From Glandiceps talaboti (Eukaryota > Hemichordata > Enteropneusta > Spengelidae), in NCBI RefSeq assembly GCF_964340395.1, contig NC_135554.1:186001-250000 (forward strand): DNA of 64,000 nucleotides, written 5' to 3'. Under the pieces are notes generated by a model. It ran no database searches. It saw only the letters and a list, made by a program, of their open reading frames with translations, and was not told the DNA's origin. Positions 47,966 to 58,220 of the stretch are shown here, piece by piece. Numbering within the stretch: the first letter of the stretch is position 1; each line of letters begins with the position of its first letter. A program made the position numbers and the translations under genes.

Positions 47966-49054
47966 CTATTCATTATCTGTACCAAAAGTGGCATCTTGAC
48001 CTTATTTGAACCATAAATCGTACAGATTCAAATTTGATGTGTAGTTAGGAAATTACTTAGACTTGGATGTACACCGTGTGCATACACGTGTGGGTTCTAT
48101 TGCTGTGAATATATTGGTACAGTACCTGATAGCATCCATAAGGGTTGTAAAATATAAGACTCTTCAGTTTAATTTTTATTGATTGTAATTTGTTTCATAT
48201 GACTACTGACAGGCAATGTAGACTCACTGATCTATTTTTTTGTTTTTGTGTGGAGAATGGGTTTATTATGGTTTTTTTTTTTGTGTTCTGAGCAAGTCAT
48301 AACAATGGGATCACAGCCTCTTACAGTATCAAATCCTGAAAAAGAGAAAGAGCAAAAAATTATACCAAAACTACCAAAAGAGTGTGGATAGTGACAATAT
48401 TATATTTTTGCTCAAACTATAGATAAATATAGTAATTATATGAACTTTGATGTCATTTTTGCCCTGATTGGCATGTACCGGTATGTAGTCTAAACGATTA
48501 TTGCAAGTGTGAACTATAGTGATTTCAATCTGCCATTTGTCATGGAATTATGCCTTGAAACAACAAAAATCTAACAAAAACAAGAAATATATGAAGTGAA
48601 AGTTCAAGAAATCCAAATTTTTAAATATAGTGACCATGATTGTGTAAATCATACAGAGGTGAATTTACCAAAAGTTGAGGTAGCACACATGGAACAGATT
48701 ATGTGAAAGTCACGAAAACAATATTCTATTCATGTTCAAATTTTACAAAACAATATACTTAACTACATAAAAATGACAGTTGATAATCTAAAATGCTGTA
48801 ACGACTGATAATATTTCTAAAGCGAAAACAAAACAAAACATATCAGGCTCTCCAATGGTCAGTGAGTGGAATGCAGGCATCTCAGATTTGAAGGGAAATC
48901 TCATTAACATTAAAATTTGTACCCAAGTTAATTAACTGAATAACTTTGCCATAAACACACAAGTTGGGGACTTAATATCTTTGGGACTATGTCTTCAATT
49001 GTTTGAAATGTTATTGCTATACAAGTCAGAAGAATAAACAGATTTTGATACTAA
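47966..49054. other. no feature recognised
   Basis: AT-rich, no exons or families recognised. Confidence 0.35.
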
Positions 49055-50774
49055 ACTAAAGTTACTGTATAAAAAGTATTTCATATTGTCATAAACAGCT
49101 AAAATAAAGTTACTGTACAAATAGTATTTCATAATGTCATAAACAGCTAAAATAAAGTTACTGTATAAATAGTATTTCATATTGTCATAAACAGCTAAAA
49201 TAAAGTTACTGTATAAATAGTATTTCATATTGTCATAAACAGCTAAAATAAAGTTACTGTATAAATAGTATTTCATATTGTCATAAACAGCTAAAATAAA
49301 GTTACTGTACAAATAGTATTTCATAATGTCATAAACAGCTAAAATAAAGTTACTGTATAAATAGTATTTCATAATATCATAAACAGCTAAAATAAAGTTA
49401 CTGTACAAATAGTATTTCATAATGTCATAAACAGCTAAAATAAAGTTACTGTATAAATAGTATTTCATATTGTCATAAACAGCTAAAATAAAGTTACTGT
49501 ATAAATAGTATTTCATATTGTCATAAACAGCTAAAATAAAGTTACTGTATAAATAGTATTTCATATTGTCATAAACAGCTAAAATAAAGTTACTGTATAA
49601 ATAGTATTTCATATTGTCATAAACAGCTAAAATAAAGTTACTGTACAAATAGTATTTCATATTGTCATAAACAGCTAAAATAAAGTTACTGTATAAATAG
49701 TATTTCATATTGTCATAAACAGCTAAAATAAAGTTACTGTACAAATAGTATTTCATATTGTCATAAACAGCTAAAATAAAGTTACTGTACAAATAGTATT
49801 TCATATGTCATAAACAGCTAAAATAAAGTTACTGTATAAATAGTATTTCATATTGTCATAAACAGCTAAAATAAAGTTACTGTACAAATAGTATTTCATA
49901 TTGTCATGAACAGCTAAAATAAAGTTACTGTATAAATAGTATTTCATATTGTCATAAACAGCTAAAATAAAGTTACTGTATAAATAGTATTCCATGTCAT
50001 AAACAGCTAAAATAAAGTTACTGTATAAATAGTATTTCATATTGTCATGAACAGCTAAAATAAAGTTACTGTATAAATAGTATTTCATATTGTCATAAAC
50101 AGCTAAAATAAAGTTACTGTATAAATAGTATTCCATGTCATAAACAGCTAAAATAAAGTTACTGTATAAATAGTATTTCATATTGTCATAAACAGCTAAA
50201 ATAAAGTTACTGTATAAATAGTTTTTCATATTGTCATAAACAGCTAAAATAAAGTTACTGTATAAATAGTATTTCATATTGTCATAAACAGCTAAAATAA
50301 AGTTACTGTATAAATAGTATTTCATATTGTCATAAACAGCTAAAATAAAGTTACTGTATAAATAGTATTTCATATTGTCATAAACAGCTAAAATAAAGTT
50401 ACTGTACAAATAGTATTTCATATTGTCATAAACAGCTAAAATAAAGTTACTGTATAAATAGTATTTCATAATGTCATAAACAGCTAAAATAAAGTTACTG
50501 TATAAATAGTATTTCATAATGTCATAAACAGCTAAAATAAAGTTACTGTATAAATAGTATTTCATATTGTCATAAACAGCTAAAATAAAGTTACTGTATA
50601 AATAGTATTTCATATTGTCATAAACAGCTAAAATAAAGTTACTGTACAAATAGTATTTCATATTGTCATAAACAGCTAAAATAAAGTTACTGTACAAATA
50701 GTATTTCATATTGTCATGAACAGCTAAAATAAAGTTACTGTACAAATAGTATTTCATATTGTCATGAACAGCTA
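49055..50774 (-). repeat. 48-bp minisatellite, about 36 copies, open on the - strand
   Basis: The + unit is TAAACAGCTAAAATAAAGTT plus 28 more bases. Because 48 is a multiple of three, one minus-strand frame is open and reads MKYYLYSNFILAVYDN per unit, giving frames of 318 codons (50757-49801) and 269 codons (49804-48995). They are separated by a single 1-nt deletion at about 49806. Two units of 45 nt keep the frame. No promoter or splice context makes this a gene, and the reading is most likely incidental to the repeat length. Confidence 0.9.
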
Positions 50775-50904
50775 GATATGTTTATCTGTCAAAGTAACCC
50801 TATTTGACTGTATTCTTTGGAAATGCATGTGAACATGTACAAAATGAGTACCGTAGTCATTACATATATGATTATACCAGAGGTAATAGAGTTGGAACGT
50901 ACCC

Positions 50905-50907
<3 letters not shown>

Positions 50908-50986
<79 letters not shown>
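50908..50986. repeat. (TA)n microsatellite
   Basis: Pure TA tract immediately left of the two inverted structures. Shorter TA tracts follow each of them (51198-51219 and 51459-51476). Confidence 0.95.
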
Positions 50987-50987
<1 letters not shown>

Positions 50988-51043
50988 CTCGGTGAGTATC
51001 AATCTGCTAAGACAGTGCTCTATACCGCAGTGGCAGAGCGTAA

Positions 51044-51198
51044 TAGTTTTGGTAGTACTGGAACTCTTTCTTGGTTGTAACTCGGAGTTTCACGCATGGT
51101 GCGGAGTTTCACGCATGATGCGGAGTTTCACGCATGATCGCACCATGCGTGAAACTCCGAGTTACAACCAAGAAAGAGTTCCAGTACTACCAAAACTA
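51044..51198. repeat. hairpin A: 60-bp inverted repeat
   Basis: Arms 51044-51103 and 51139-51198 pair over 60 bases around a 35-bp spacer that repeats GCGGAGTTTCACGCATGAT. The right arm carries GAAACTCCGAGTTAC, which resembles the GAAA/stem III/cleavage side of Penelope-type hammerheads. The CUGANGA box is not intact. It is flanked by TA repeats. Confidence 0.8.
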
Positions 51199-51319
51199 TA
51201 TATATATATATATATATAGGAAGTCAGTGGTAAGATTTGTCCGTAGTACAGTGCTCGATACGTCTGCACGCAGAGCGGAGTATATGTTGAGGGTAGAAGA
51301 AAATCAAGTCGGGTTTTTC

Positions 51320-51364
51320 GTCTCTACAAGCCTGTTTCGTGAGTAAATCACTCGTCAGGAGATG
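51320..51364 (-). ncRNA. hammerhead ribozyme-like motif, mirror copy
   Basis: Exact reverse complement of the motif at 51380-51424. The CTGACGA box is at 51352-51358 on the - strand. Confidence 0.6.
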
Positions 51365-51379
51365 TTGATGTCATCAACA

Positions 51380-51424
51380 TCTCCTGACGAGTGATTTACT
51401 CACGAAACAGGCTTGTAGAGACGA
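51380..51424 (+). ncRNA. hammerhead ribozyme-like motif (type I, short stem III)
   Basis: Core box CTGACGA at 51385-51391. Stem II is GTGA/TCAC (51392-51395 with 51401-51404). The GAAA box is at 51405-51408. Stem III is ACA/TGT with loop GGCT (51408-51417). Nucleotide A at 51418 completes a GUA cleavage triplet. Stem I is TCTC (51381-51384) with GAGA (51419-51422). All invariant core positions are present. Short-stem-III hammerheads are known from Penelope-like retroelements. Confidence 0.65.
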
Positions 51425-51747
51425 AAAACCCGACTTGATTTTCTTCTACCCTCAACATATATATATATATATATATAATCTGCAATGAAACTATTTAGAT
51501 AAAAACTTTGACTTATTCTAAGCACAGATGACTCATGACTGTAAATTACTTGCATACCAAGTATACAGAGAATTATGAACAGCTAAAACTTTGATTCAAG
51601 TGGCCAGAATTGCTAATTCAGAACTAGACCAGAGAATAATCATTGCCTTTCAAATCTAGCAATCATGCTGGTTTTAAAATCTGTTGTCTCGTCTCATCTG
51701 TTATAGAACAGAAACAACAATTAGCTTTTTAAACAATTATTCCTTTT

Positions 51748-51766
51748 TAGCACACCTGAACTGATA

Positions 51767-51830
<64 letters not shown>

Positions 51831-53865
51831 AACTCAAAGTAAAACACTGCAGAAAAAATTGCCATGATGTTTGGTTGGTATATTACCTTGGGTGTCTAGT
51901 TGGGAAAATGTTGAAATCAAAATGATCTTACCACCGATGTGTGATTTGTGTCAAAAAATGTGATTTTTGGTCAAAAAAACTTTAATTCCAAAACTACTTA
52001 GCAGATTGGGATGAAATTTGATGGGGATGCATGGAGGGGGGGGGGGGGGGGGGATAGATGATGAATTATTAAGTGTACAATGATCTCATATGTGATATGC
52101 AAAGTAGGTGTGAAAATGGGAATTTTGGTCAAAAATGAAACAGAAATTTGGTACCATGTTTCCAGAGGTGTTATTCTGCAGATTTGGTTTTAAAATTTTT
52201 GACGCAGTTGGCCCTAGCGAACATGACCCCCTTAAGGTAGACGGGGAAGAACCGCTGCTGATTGCAGGCCCTTAGATCTGTAACAATTACTAACATACAT
52301 TGTTGAGTTCACATGCCACTCATATGGAAATTTGCCGTTTAATTTTCATGAAACTTCGAATACAGACTTAAAAATACCTAGTGAATCGATGTATGAAAAA
52401 ATAATTGCTTGGTAGAAGCGATTTTCTTTACAAAAACGTCAAATTTGGTCAAGATTTTGGGAAAAAATCGGTGAAAATTTCGGCGAGCGTTTCCTGTAAA
52501 TGTATTTGCCGTACACCCTGAACTATGACCTAGACACATTCAAAACAACATACTCTATCGATGTTTTATAGAAACTAGGTTAATTTCCAATTAATTCTTA
52601 GTAAAAACTATGAAAATGGTGCATTTTTGAGTCCAAACGATGTCATTTTCAAGTCCCAGGCGAAATCACGTAAATCTGTAACGAGTGATCCGATTGAAAA
52701 GCGAGTGCCAAACATCGATAGGTCAGAGTCTGAAGAATTACCATAGAACTACGTTATCATCCGGGTACTTCCCGCTAACACGCAAAGTTGGGTCAAAGGA
52801 TTAGTCCGAACGTAAAAAAATCTTGCCGAACGAAGCCGAAGATGACGTTTTTAATAAATATTCATGAGATGTTACGGGTGGCGCCATGATAATGGAGTGG
52901 AATGCGGAAGTAGGTCTCTGCATAACGGATCGCCCGATAGTGCATTGGTTGTGACATCGCGGGTATTTTGAAACATTAGTGCAGTATTTAAGAATTTTTT
53001 TTGTCAGGAATGACAATTCTTGAGTATATTTTGGTAAAGGAGCATGAATATTGGACTATAATGTTCCTCCTCTTTGACTGGCCGTGGTGGGACGTGAGCA
53101 TGGACAATTTGACATATGCAAATAAGTTCAAAGTCCAAAACACTTCGTGCTGTGTCGGATTACGTCGTAAATAGTCAAGGCGATTCTTCCCCGTGTACCT
53201 TAACCAACAACCAATTCCAGAATATTTTGCTTAAATAACATCATCTGGTTGGTGAGTAAACATTCAAAAATGTATGCAAATATCCCTAGCAACCATGAGT
53301 ATGCCCATAGCAGCAGGCAAAAGATTGTGTGTTTCACAAAGATAACTACAGGGATTCTTAAACAAGTAGACAAAGTTTGGAAAAAGTGTATGGAAATATG
53401 CCTAGCAACAAGACCACACCCTTAGAAACAGCCAAATTATTGCATATATTGCAAAGATAACAGGGATTAATGTTCAAGTGAATAAATATTCAAAAAAATG
53501 TATGTACATTTGCCAAGGAACAAGATCACACCCATAGCAACAGCCAAATGATTATGCATAGTGCAAAGATAACAGGGATTAATAGACAAGTGAGTAAACA
53601 TTCAAAAAATGTATGCAAATATACCTAGCAACAAGACCATGCCAAGTGAATGAACATTTAAAAATGTGTGCAAATATGTCTAGCAACATGTCCACACCCA
53701 TAGAAACAGCCAAATGATTGCATATATTGCAAAGATAACAACAGGGCTGGATAGGCAACTGGATAATCATTCAGCAAATGAACACCTATACCAAGCATTG
53801 ATGATCATGTATTTTTTTTTAATGTACAGTTGTGCTACAATACCATTGGCGCTATTTTGTGACAA
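51748..53865 (+). mobile_element. Helentron/DINE-like element, family 2 (copy H6, both ends present)
   Basis: Starts TAGCACACCTGAACTGATAA, long (GT)n at 51770-51826, body, poly-G at about 52035-52054, then ~115-bp repeats at 53220-53760. The 3' end has TACAGTTGTGCTACAATACC and ATTGGCGCTATTTTGT: subterminal inverted repeat CAGTTGTGCTA, then a CAATRCCATTG hairpin. Interrupted by the TTAA element at 52236-53199. Confidence 0.65.
52236..53199. mobile_element. 964-bp TIR element with TTAA target duplication
   Basis: TIRs GGTAGACGGGGAAGAACCGC and, from the right end, GGTACACGGGGAAGAATCGC. TTAA lies on both sides (52232-52235, 53200-53203). The family-2 phrase 'gcccttagcaacaaccaaa' is split exactly there, confirming the borders. 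TTAA duplication is characteristic of piggyBac-type elements, though the TIR start differs from the classic CCC. No transposase. Confidence 0.75.
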
Positions 53866-54398
53866 CATACATGTAATAACTCCTTCAAAGTGTATGAAAT
53901 GTGTTATAGCTTATAGACCCTTCAATCTAGCAATGACCTCCTGGTATAGTGTGTTAGCAAGTCTAATACATGTATGACAATTATCCATACACAGATCATC
54001 ATTAGTTTTGAGTAGATTCTTTGTGTAGCTATATGGTTTGTCAACATCAACATGTTCCTGGTCCTATTATCCCATAATATTCTTTACCTTGAAATTCCAA
54101 TTGTTGTTTGGACTGTTGACTCTGGCTAATGTAACAATTGCAAATTATCCAAAGCACTAAGATCTCAACACACTCAACACCTGAACTGATATAATTGAAA
54201 TGAGAAAATGATTGCAAAATGAAACACATCATAGAATATACAATCATAGAATATTTCAGCAATCTCCTGGCAGAGATTAAACATATACTTAATATAACAA
54301 GAAATGAACTACATGTACAACAAATGTATCTTGCAATAATTTCAAAGAAAACTACACAGTTGTAAATAAATGTTCTCCTCAAATACACACACATTATT

Positions 54399-54461
<63 letters not shown>

Positions 54462-55116
54462 GACATATCTTGGTATTTCAATTCTTCATGTAATTTAATA
54501 CTCATAAAATTCAGTGGCAAACATGTTCAGGAAAAAAAATATTATTTTATAATATTATATCATAACAATTTAGTTCACATTTACTTTGATCTGCAATGGG
54601 ATGGATGTTTGAAATGAATGAATGTAACCTGACTTTGAACATACAAACACATTCAAGTATCAGAAATGCATACTTGACAATCACATACATTTGTGATAAC
54701 AACTTTTACAATAAATACAATAACAATTTGACAGACTAAATTATATATAAGAAAATCAAGAATACATGGTAGTCTAATAGCTTCAAAAATCATTTCTGGC
54801 TCTTTAGTATTGTACAAATGACAATAACATATGGAAATAAGTAGTGACATATTCATTGATATTTATCTTGATAATGTCGAGACAAATTTAACCTATAAAC
54901 TTGATTACACAGTGATTTTGGTGATTTGTCTCTCCAATTGGCAGCATGAAATTTTATAGCTGAAGGGCATATACACTAGTACTCCTCAAACAATGAAACA
55001 GCAAGATATTGAAGGGAAGACCATTAATTAGGATTTGTGTAATATGATCATGTTTTCCATCACTGTTATAAGTTGGGTGACTGAGTTCTGTGCTTTTCTG
55101 AAGAGATTTGTACAGG
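53866..55116. other. no supported gene; (GATA)n at 54396-54461
   Basis: A (GATA)n microsatellite makes a chance Ile/Tyr/Leu/Ser-rich frame on the - strand. The rest is AT-rich DNA with no recognised feature. Confidence 0.4.
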
Positions 55117-55199
55117 TTTTAGCTCAACTAAACACTCAGGATCAGTCGTACTTATGGCATGATGCAGTGTCTGACCGTGCGTGTGTCTGTGTCTATGTA

Positions 55200-55258
<59 letters not shown>

Positions 55259-56639
55259 ACAACTTAAAAAATCAAAATGATCTTACGAGTGATGTGTGAT
55301 TTGGGTTAAAAAACTTAAACTCATAAACTGCTAGACAGGTATAGGTCTGAAATTTGCTGGGAACTTTCTTAAAGGTGTTTAGGTGTTCACAATAATTTGT
55401 CCATGACAAGATGATCCCATCAGTGATAGTTCCAAAGCTACTGCGCAGTTTGGGCTGAAAGTTAATGGGATGCATCTGGGGATGTGTAGATGAAGCTGTA
55501 TTCATCATGTGATGATCTTAACAGCGATATGCAAATAAGTCTAACTTGGTGGGAATGTTGCTAGAGGTGATATTCTGCAGTTAATGTTGACCACACCCTT
55601 AGCAACAGTGAAATGACGATGCACATTACAAAGATAACAACAGGGATGGGTAGGTAAGGGATGACATCGAAATCAAACACATCGTAATTACGCGTCATAA
55701 CGAGCGTAGATACGCATAATTTTTTATCGCCAACACACAATAGTGATTCTCACCTTCCGTGTTTCCAATGATGACATCGTCTTCTATCGTAGTTGATCGT
55801 AGTTTGTCATAATTTTTGATCGTCAAAGAAAACCACGTACTCCAGTCAGTAATGTGCTGATGAAACTAGTACTGTACATGTTTTTATGAGTGCAAGTTCA
55901 TGGGCGATATTCATAAAAAAAAAACTATAAGATACGCATGAAATCAAAGTTTCAATATTCAGTAAATCTTTTCACGAACATGACGGTATGTATTCGAAAT
56001 TTATTGTGATGGACGCATGGACGTAATATTGTAACAGTCCTGGGTTAACAGTAAATCTTTGAGGAAGATTATTGTACAATTGTGTGACTTTCAAAGCAGT
56101 TAGACTTTCTTTTTGGTTTTTGCACGTCGACAAACTAACAGTACAACTTACAAGCTCATGCTTGACGGCCATGGTAGGGCCAAGAAATACTGTTGAATTT
56201 CCGGGTTGCGGAAGTGCAGTTTTGACTTTTATATCATCAAATAACGGGATTTGTTTTATATATTCTAAAACAACAACTAATTTTTTGTGTTTCTCAGTAC
56301 AGTAACATTCCTAAATGATGGGGTTGAGTTGAGAAATCGCAATGTTCGGCAACACGTGGCGTGATGCATGATGTCGGTAGATAAACATAGAGACGCAAGT
56401 GATGAACGTATTCAGTTATTCCTAGCCCGAAATTTCGTTATATAAATGACGTTTTTTAGGTGAATTCTAAATCAATCAAATCAAACGATATATTAATGCG
56501 AGACAAGCTTTAGTTTATAATTTGTTTTTATGGACAATGTTCGAATTCAACTGACGAATCCTGCGACTCGAATCTAACATGATCAATGCACCGTTCACCA
56601 GCCAGACGAAAATGGTCGACATGTTTGTTGACTAGCCGA

Positions 56640-56773
56640 GAAGTGCATAAGGAAGTTGTGAGGCAGTCCGAATAAATAGATGTAAAATCCGACGTTTCGA
56701 ATAAAAATTCTTCTTCAAGGTATTTTTAGGCAAGACATATTAGGTAAACATCTGAATATATCTGAAACACTTA
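56640..56773 (-). mobile_element. 134-bp insertion with 13-bp target duplication
   Basis: GTTGACTAGCCGA occurs at 56627-56639 and 56774-56786. The insert carries a degenerate hammerhead-like core on the - strand, so a Penelope-related or retrozyme-like remnant is suggested. Confidence 0.7.
56685..56728 (-). ncRNA. degenerate hammerhead-like motif with palindromic stem III
   Basis: On the - strand: TTGAAGA in place of CTGANGA, stem II GAAT/ATTC, the GAAA box, then ACGT followed by C. That is a GUC cleavage triplet with a self-complementary ACGU stem III that would need dimerisation. Stem I pairs partly (CC/GG, then mismatches, then AAA/UUU). The C3 substitution predicts inactivity. Confidence 0.4.
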
Positions 56774-57344
56774 GTTGACTAGCCGACTATATGAATGCCA
56801 TAGAAGGCATCTAATGAATAACATTGAAAAAAGTAAGCGTGAAACTGATTTGCACAGGAAAGAAAATCTTTTTGTTTCGTTATTTTTTTCACGATGAAGA
56901 CTACGCGTAAATGGTCGTAGTTTGGGCTTATGAATAACGAACAATAGGTGTTTACTTTTTATTGTCTACAACCTAAAGTACATGAATATGCGTTGAGACT
57001 TATGAATATTCACCGTAGTACATCGTAACTACTAGTAGCTACTCGTCTTTACTCGTTACGACGCGTAATTACGATGCTTTTGATTTCGATGTCGCCCCTA
57101 AGTGACTAAAGGTTCATAAAATGTATGCAAATATGCCTAGCAACAGGACCGCACCCATAGCAACAGCTAAGTGATGGTTTATATTGCAATGATGAAAAGT
57201 GGGAAGGGTGGGCAAGTTACTGAAAATTCCAAAAATGAATGCAAATATCCCTAGCACCAAGGCCATGTCCATAGCAACAGCCGAATACAGTTGTGCTGCA
57301 ATGCCATTAGCCCTATTTTTGAAATCTACCTGCACCGGCAGAAT

Positions 57345-57620
57345 TAATTAACTTTTCACCACTCGCAAGTGGTGTATTTTGCCACTTGCTACTCGCAACT
57401 TTCACTCGCATCATGCATATTTTGTACCTTGTACCTGGATAATTTGAGCCCTGGAAGTAACCAAGCTTGTATTTATGGGAGTCGACAGGTTGGCCAGACG
57501 AGTGTAAGCCTAGCAACACCATGAGGGGGGCGATACAGCACATGGCTGGTAATGATTCTCTCTGTGCAACCCTCGGAACCGCGACATTTTTTTAAGAGTC
57601 AGAAGCCCAGCACACATTCT
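57345..57620 (-). repeat. interspersed repeat, copy in - orientation
   Basis: Matches 63460-63745 in reverse complement over about 270 bp. Shared phrases are CTCGCATCATGCATATTTTG, GTACCTTGTACCTGGATAAT and CAACACCATGAGGG. A frame encoding YPGTRYKICMMRVKVASSKW is open in this copy and partly so in the other. Origin unknown. Confidence 0.7.
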
Positions 57621-57816
57621 CATTGAGACCTCAGAGGTATCAAGGTTTAACATTGTTGGGAGGGAAGTGGGTAATAAAGATTTTGAAGTAATCTGTAATC
57701 AGTAAAGTAAAGGCAGCAATTAATGGTAGGTGATTAGTGAGGTTATTACAATAGGCTTCTGTTAGTCTGTTATTCTGCAGTAAATATGTAAATGAGTTAT
57801 GCTGTGTGCTGCAGTC

Positions 57817-57910
57817 ACGCCACATCATCTGCGACGGTCTCTGCTTCCACCATATGTGTATTAACGCCACATCATCTGCGACGGTCTCTGCTTCCACCAT
57901 ATGTGTATTA
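57817..57910. repeat. 47-bp perfect direct duplication
   Basis: Two adjacent copies starting ACGCCACATCATCTGCGACG at 57817 and 57864. A recent tandem duplication. Confidence 0.9.
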
Positions 57911-58220
57911 TCTTGGATTTGGTTCGTATTGCCACTGCCTCTTCATTATAACGGCCACCATTTTATCAAGTCATGCCTTCAGTACTGTATAGCGCTGCCA
58001 CCTTTAGCACTGCCACATTGATGAACATTGGAAAGAATGTCATCAGCATCTCTATTGTCTAAAGTGAATACCAATATGGAACAAACTCAAGAATCTGAAT
58101 ATATGCAAGACCCCGGATACCAAGAGAGGCTGTACTGCCGGCAGACTGAAGCAACATATCCTATTGAAACGATCATCTGTTAAAGAACTATCAACCGACT
58201 GATTCTGTATCAGTTATGTC

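Larger units (their letters stand above)
51281..51463. repeat. hairpin B: near-perfect 183-bp palindrome
   Basis: Arms 51281-51371 and 51373-51463 are reverse complements around a single central T (51372). The outer ends are TA repeats. Each arm includes a full hammerhead-like core, on opposite strands. A natural head-to-head element pair or an assembly/foldback artefact could both explain such symmetry. Confidence 0.9.
55658..57098. mobile_element. 1.44-kb TIR element with TAA target duplication (PIF/Harbinger-like)
   Basis: TIRs of about 50 bp: GGGATGACATCGAAATCAAA and, from the right, GGGGCGACATCGAAATCAAA, continuing through CATCGTAATTACGCGTC. TAA flanks both sides (55655-55657, 57099-57101). 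The joined flanks restore the family-2 phrase 'ggtaagtgactaaaggttca'. A 3-bp TWA duplication suggests PIF/Harbinger. It carries a nested 134-bp insertion (56640-56773). No transposase; the middle is homologous to 16978-17560. Confidence 0.75.
55117..57312 (+). mobile_element. family-2 element (copy H7), interrupted
   Basis: Diverged 5' end (TTTTAGCTCAACTAAACACT), (GT)n at about 55196-55257, body, 115-bp repeats. 3' end TACAGTTGTGCTGCAATGCC and ATTAGCCCTATTTTTG near 57290-57315. The TIR element 55658-57098 is inserted in the repeat zone. Confidence 0.6.

Noticed and set aside
48995-50757. 269- and 318-codon minus-strand ORFs as real genes
   Set aside because: They are made wholly of the 48-bp minisatellite. 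I keep them as a finding to test, not as a CDS.
54047-54520. 157-codon minus-strand ORF
   Set aside because: Its core is the (GATA)n tract (Tyr-Leu-Ser-Ile repeat), and the rest shows no recognisable domain.
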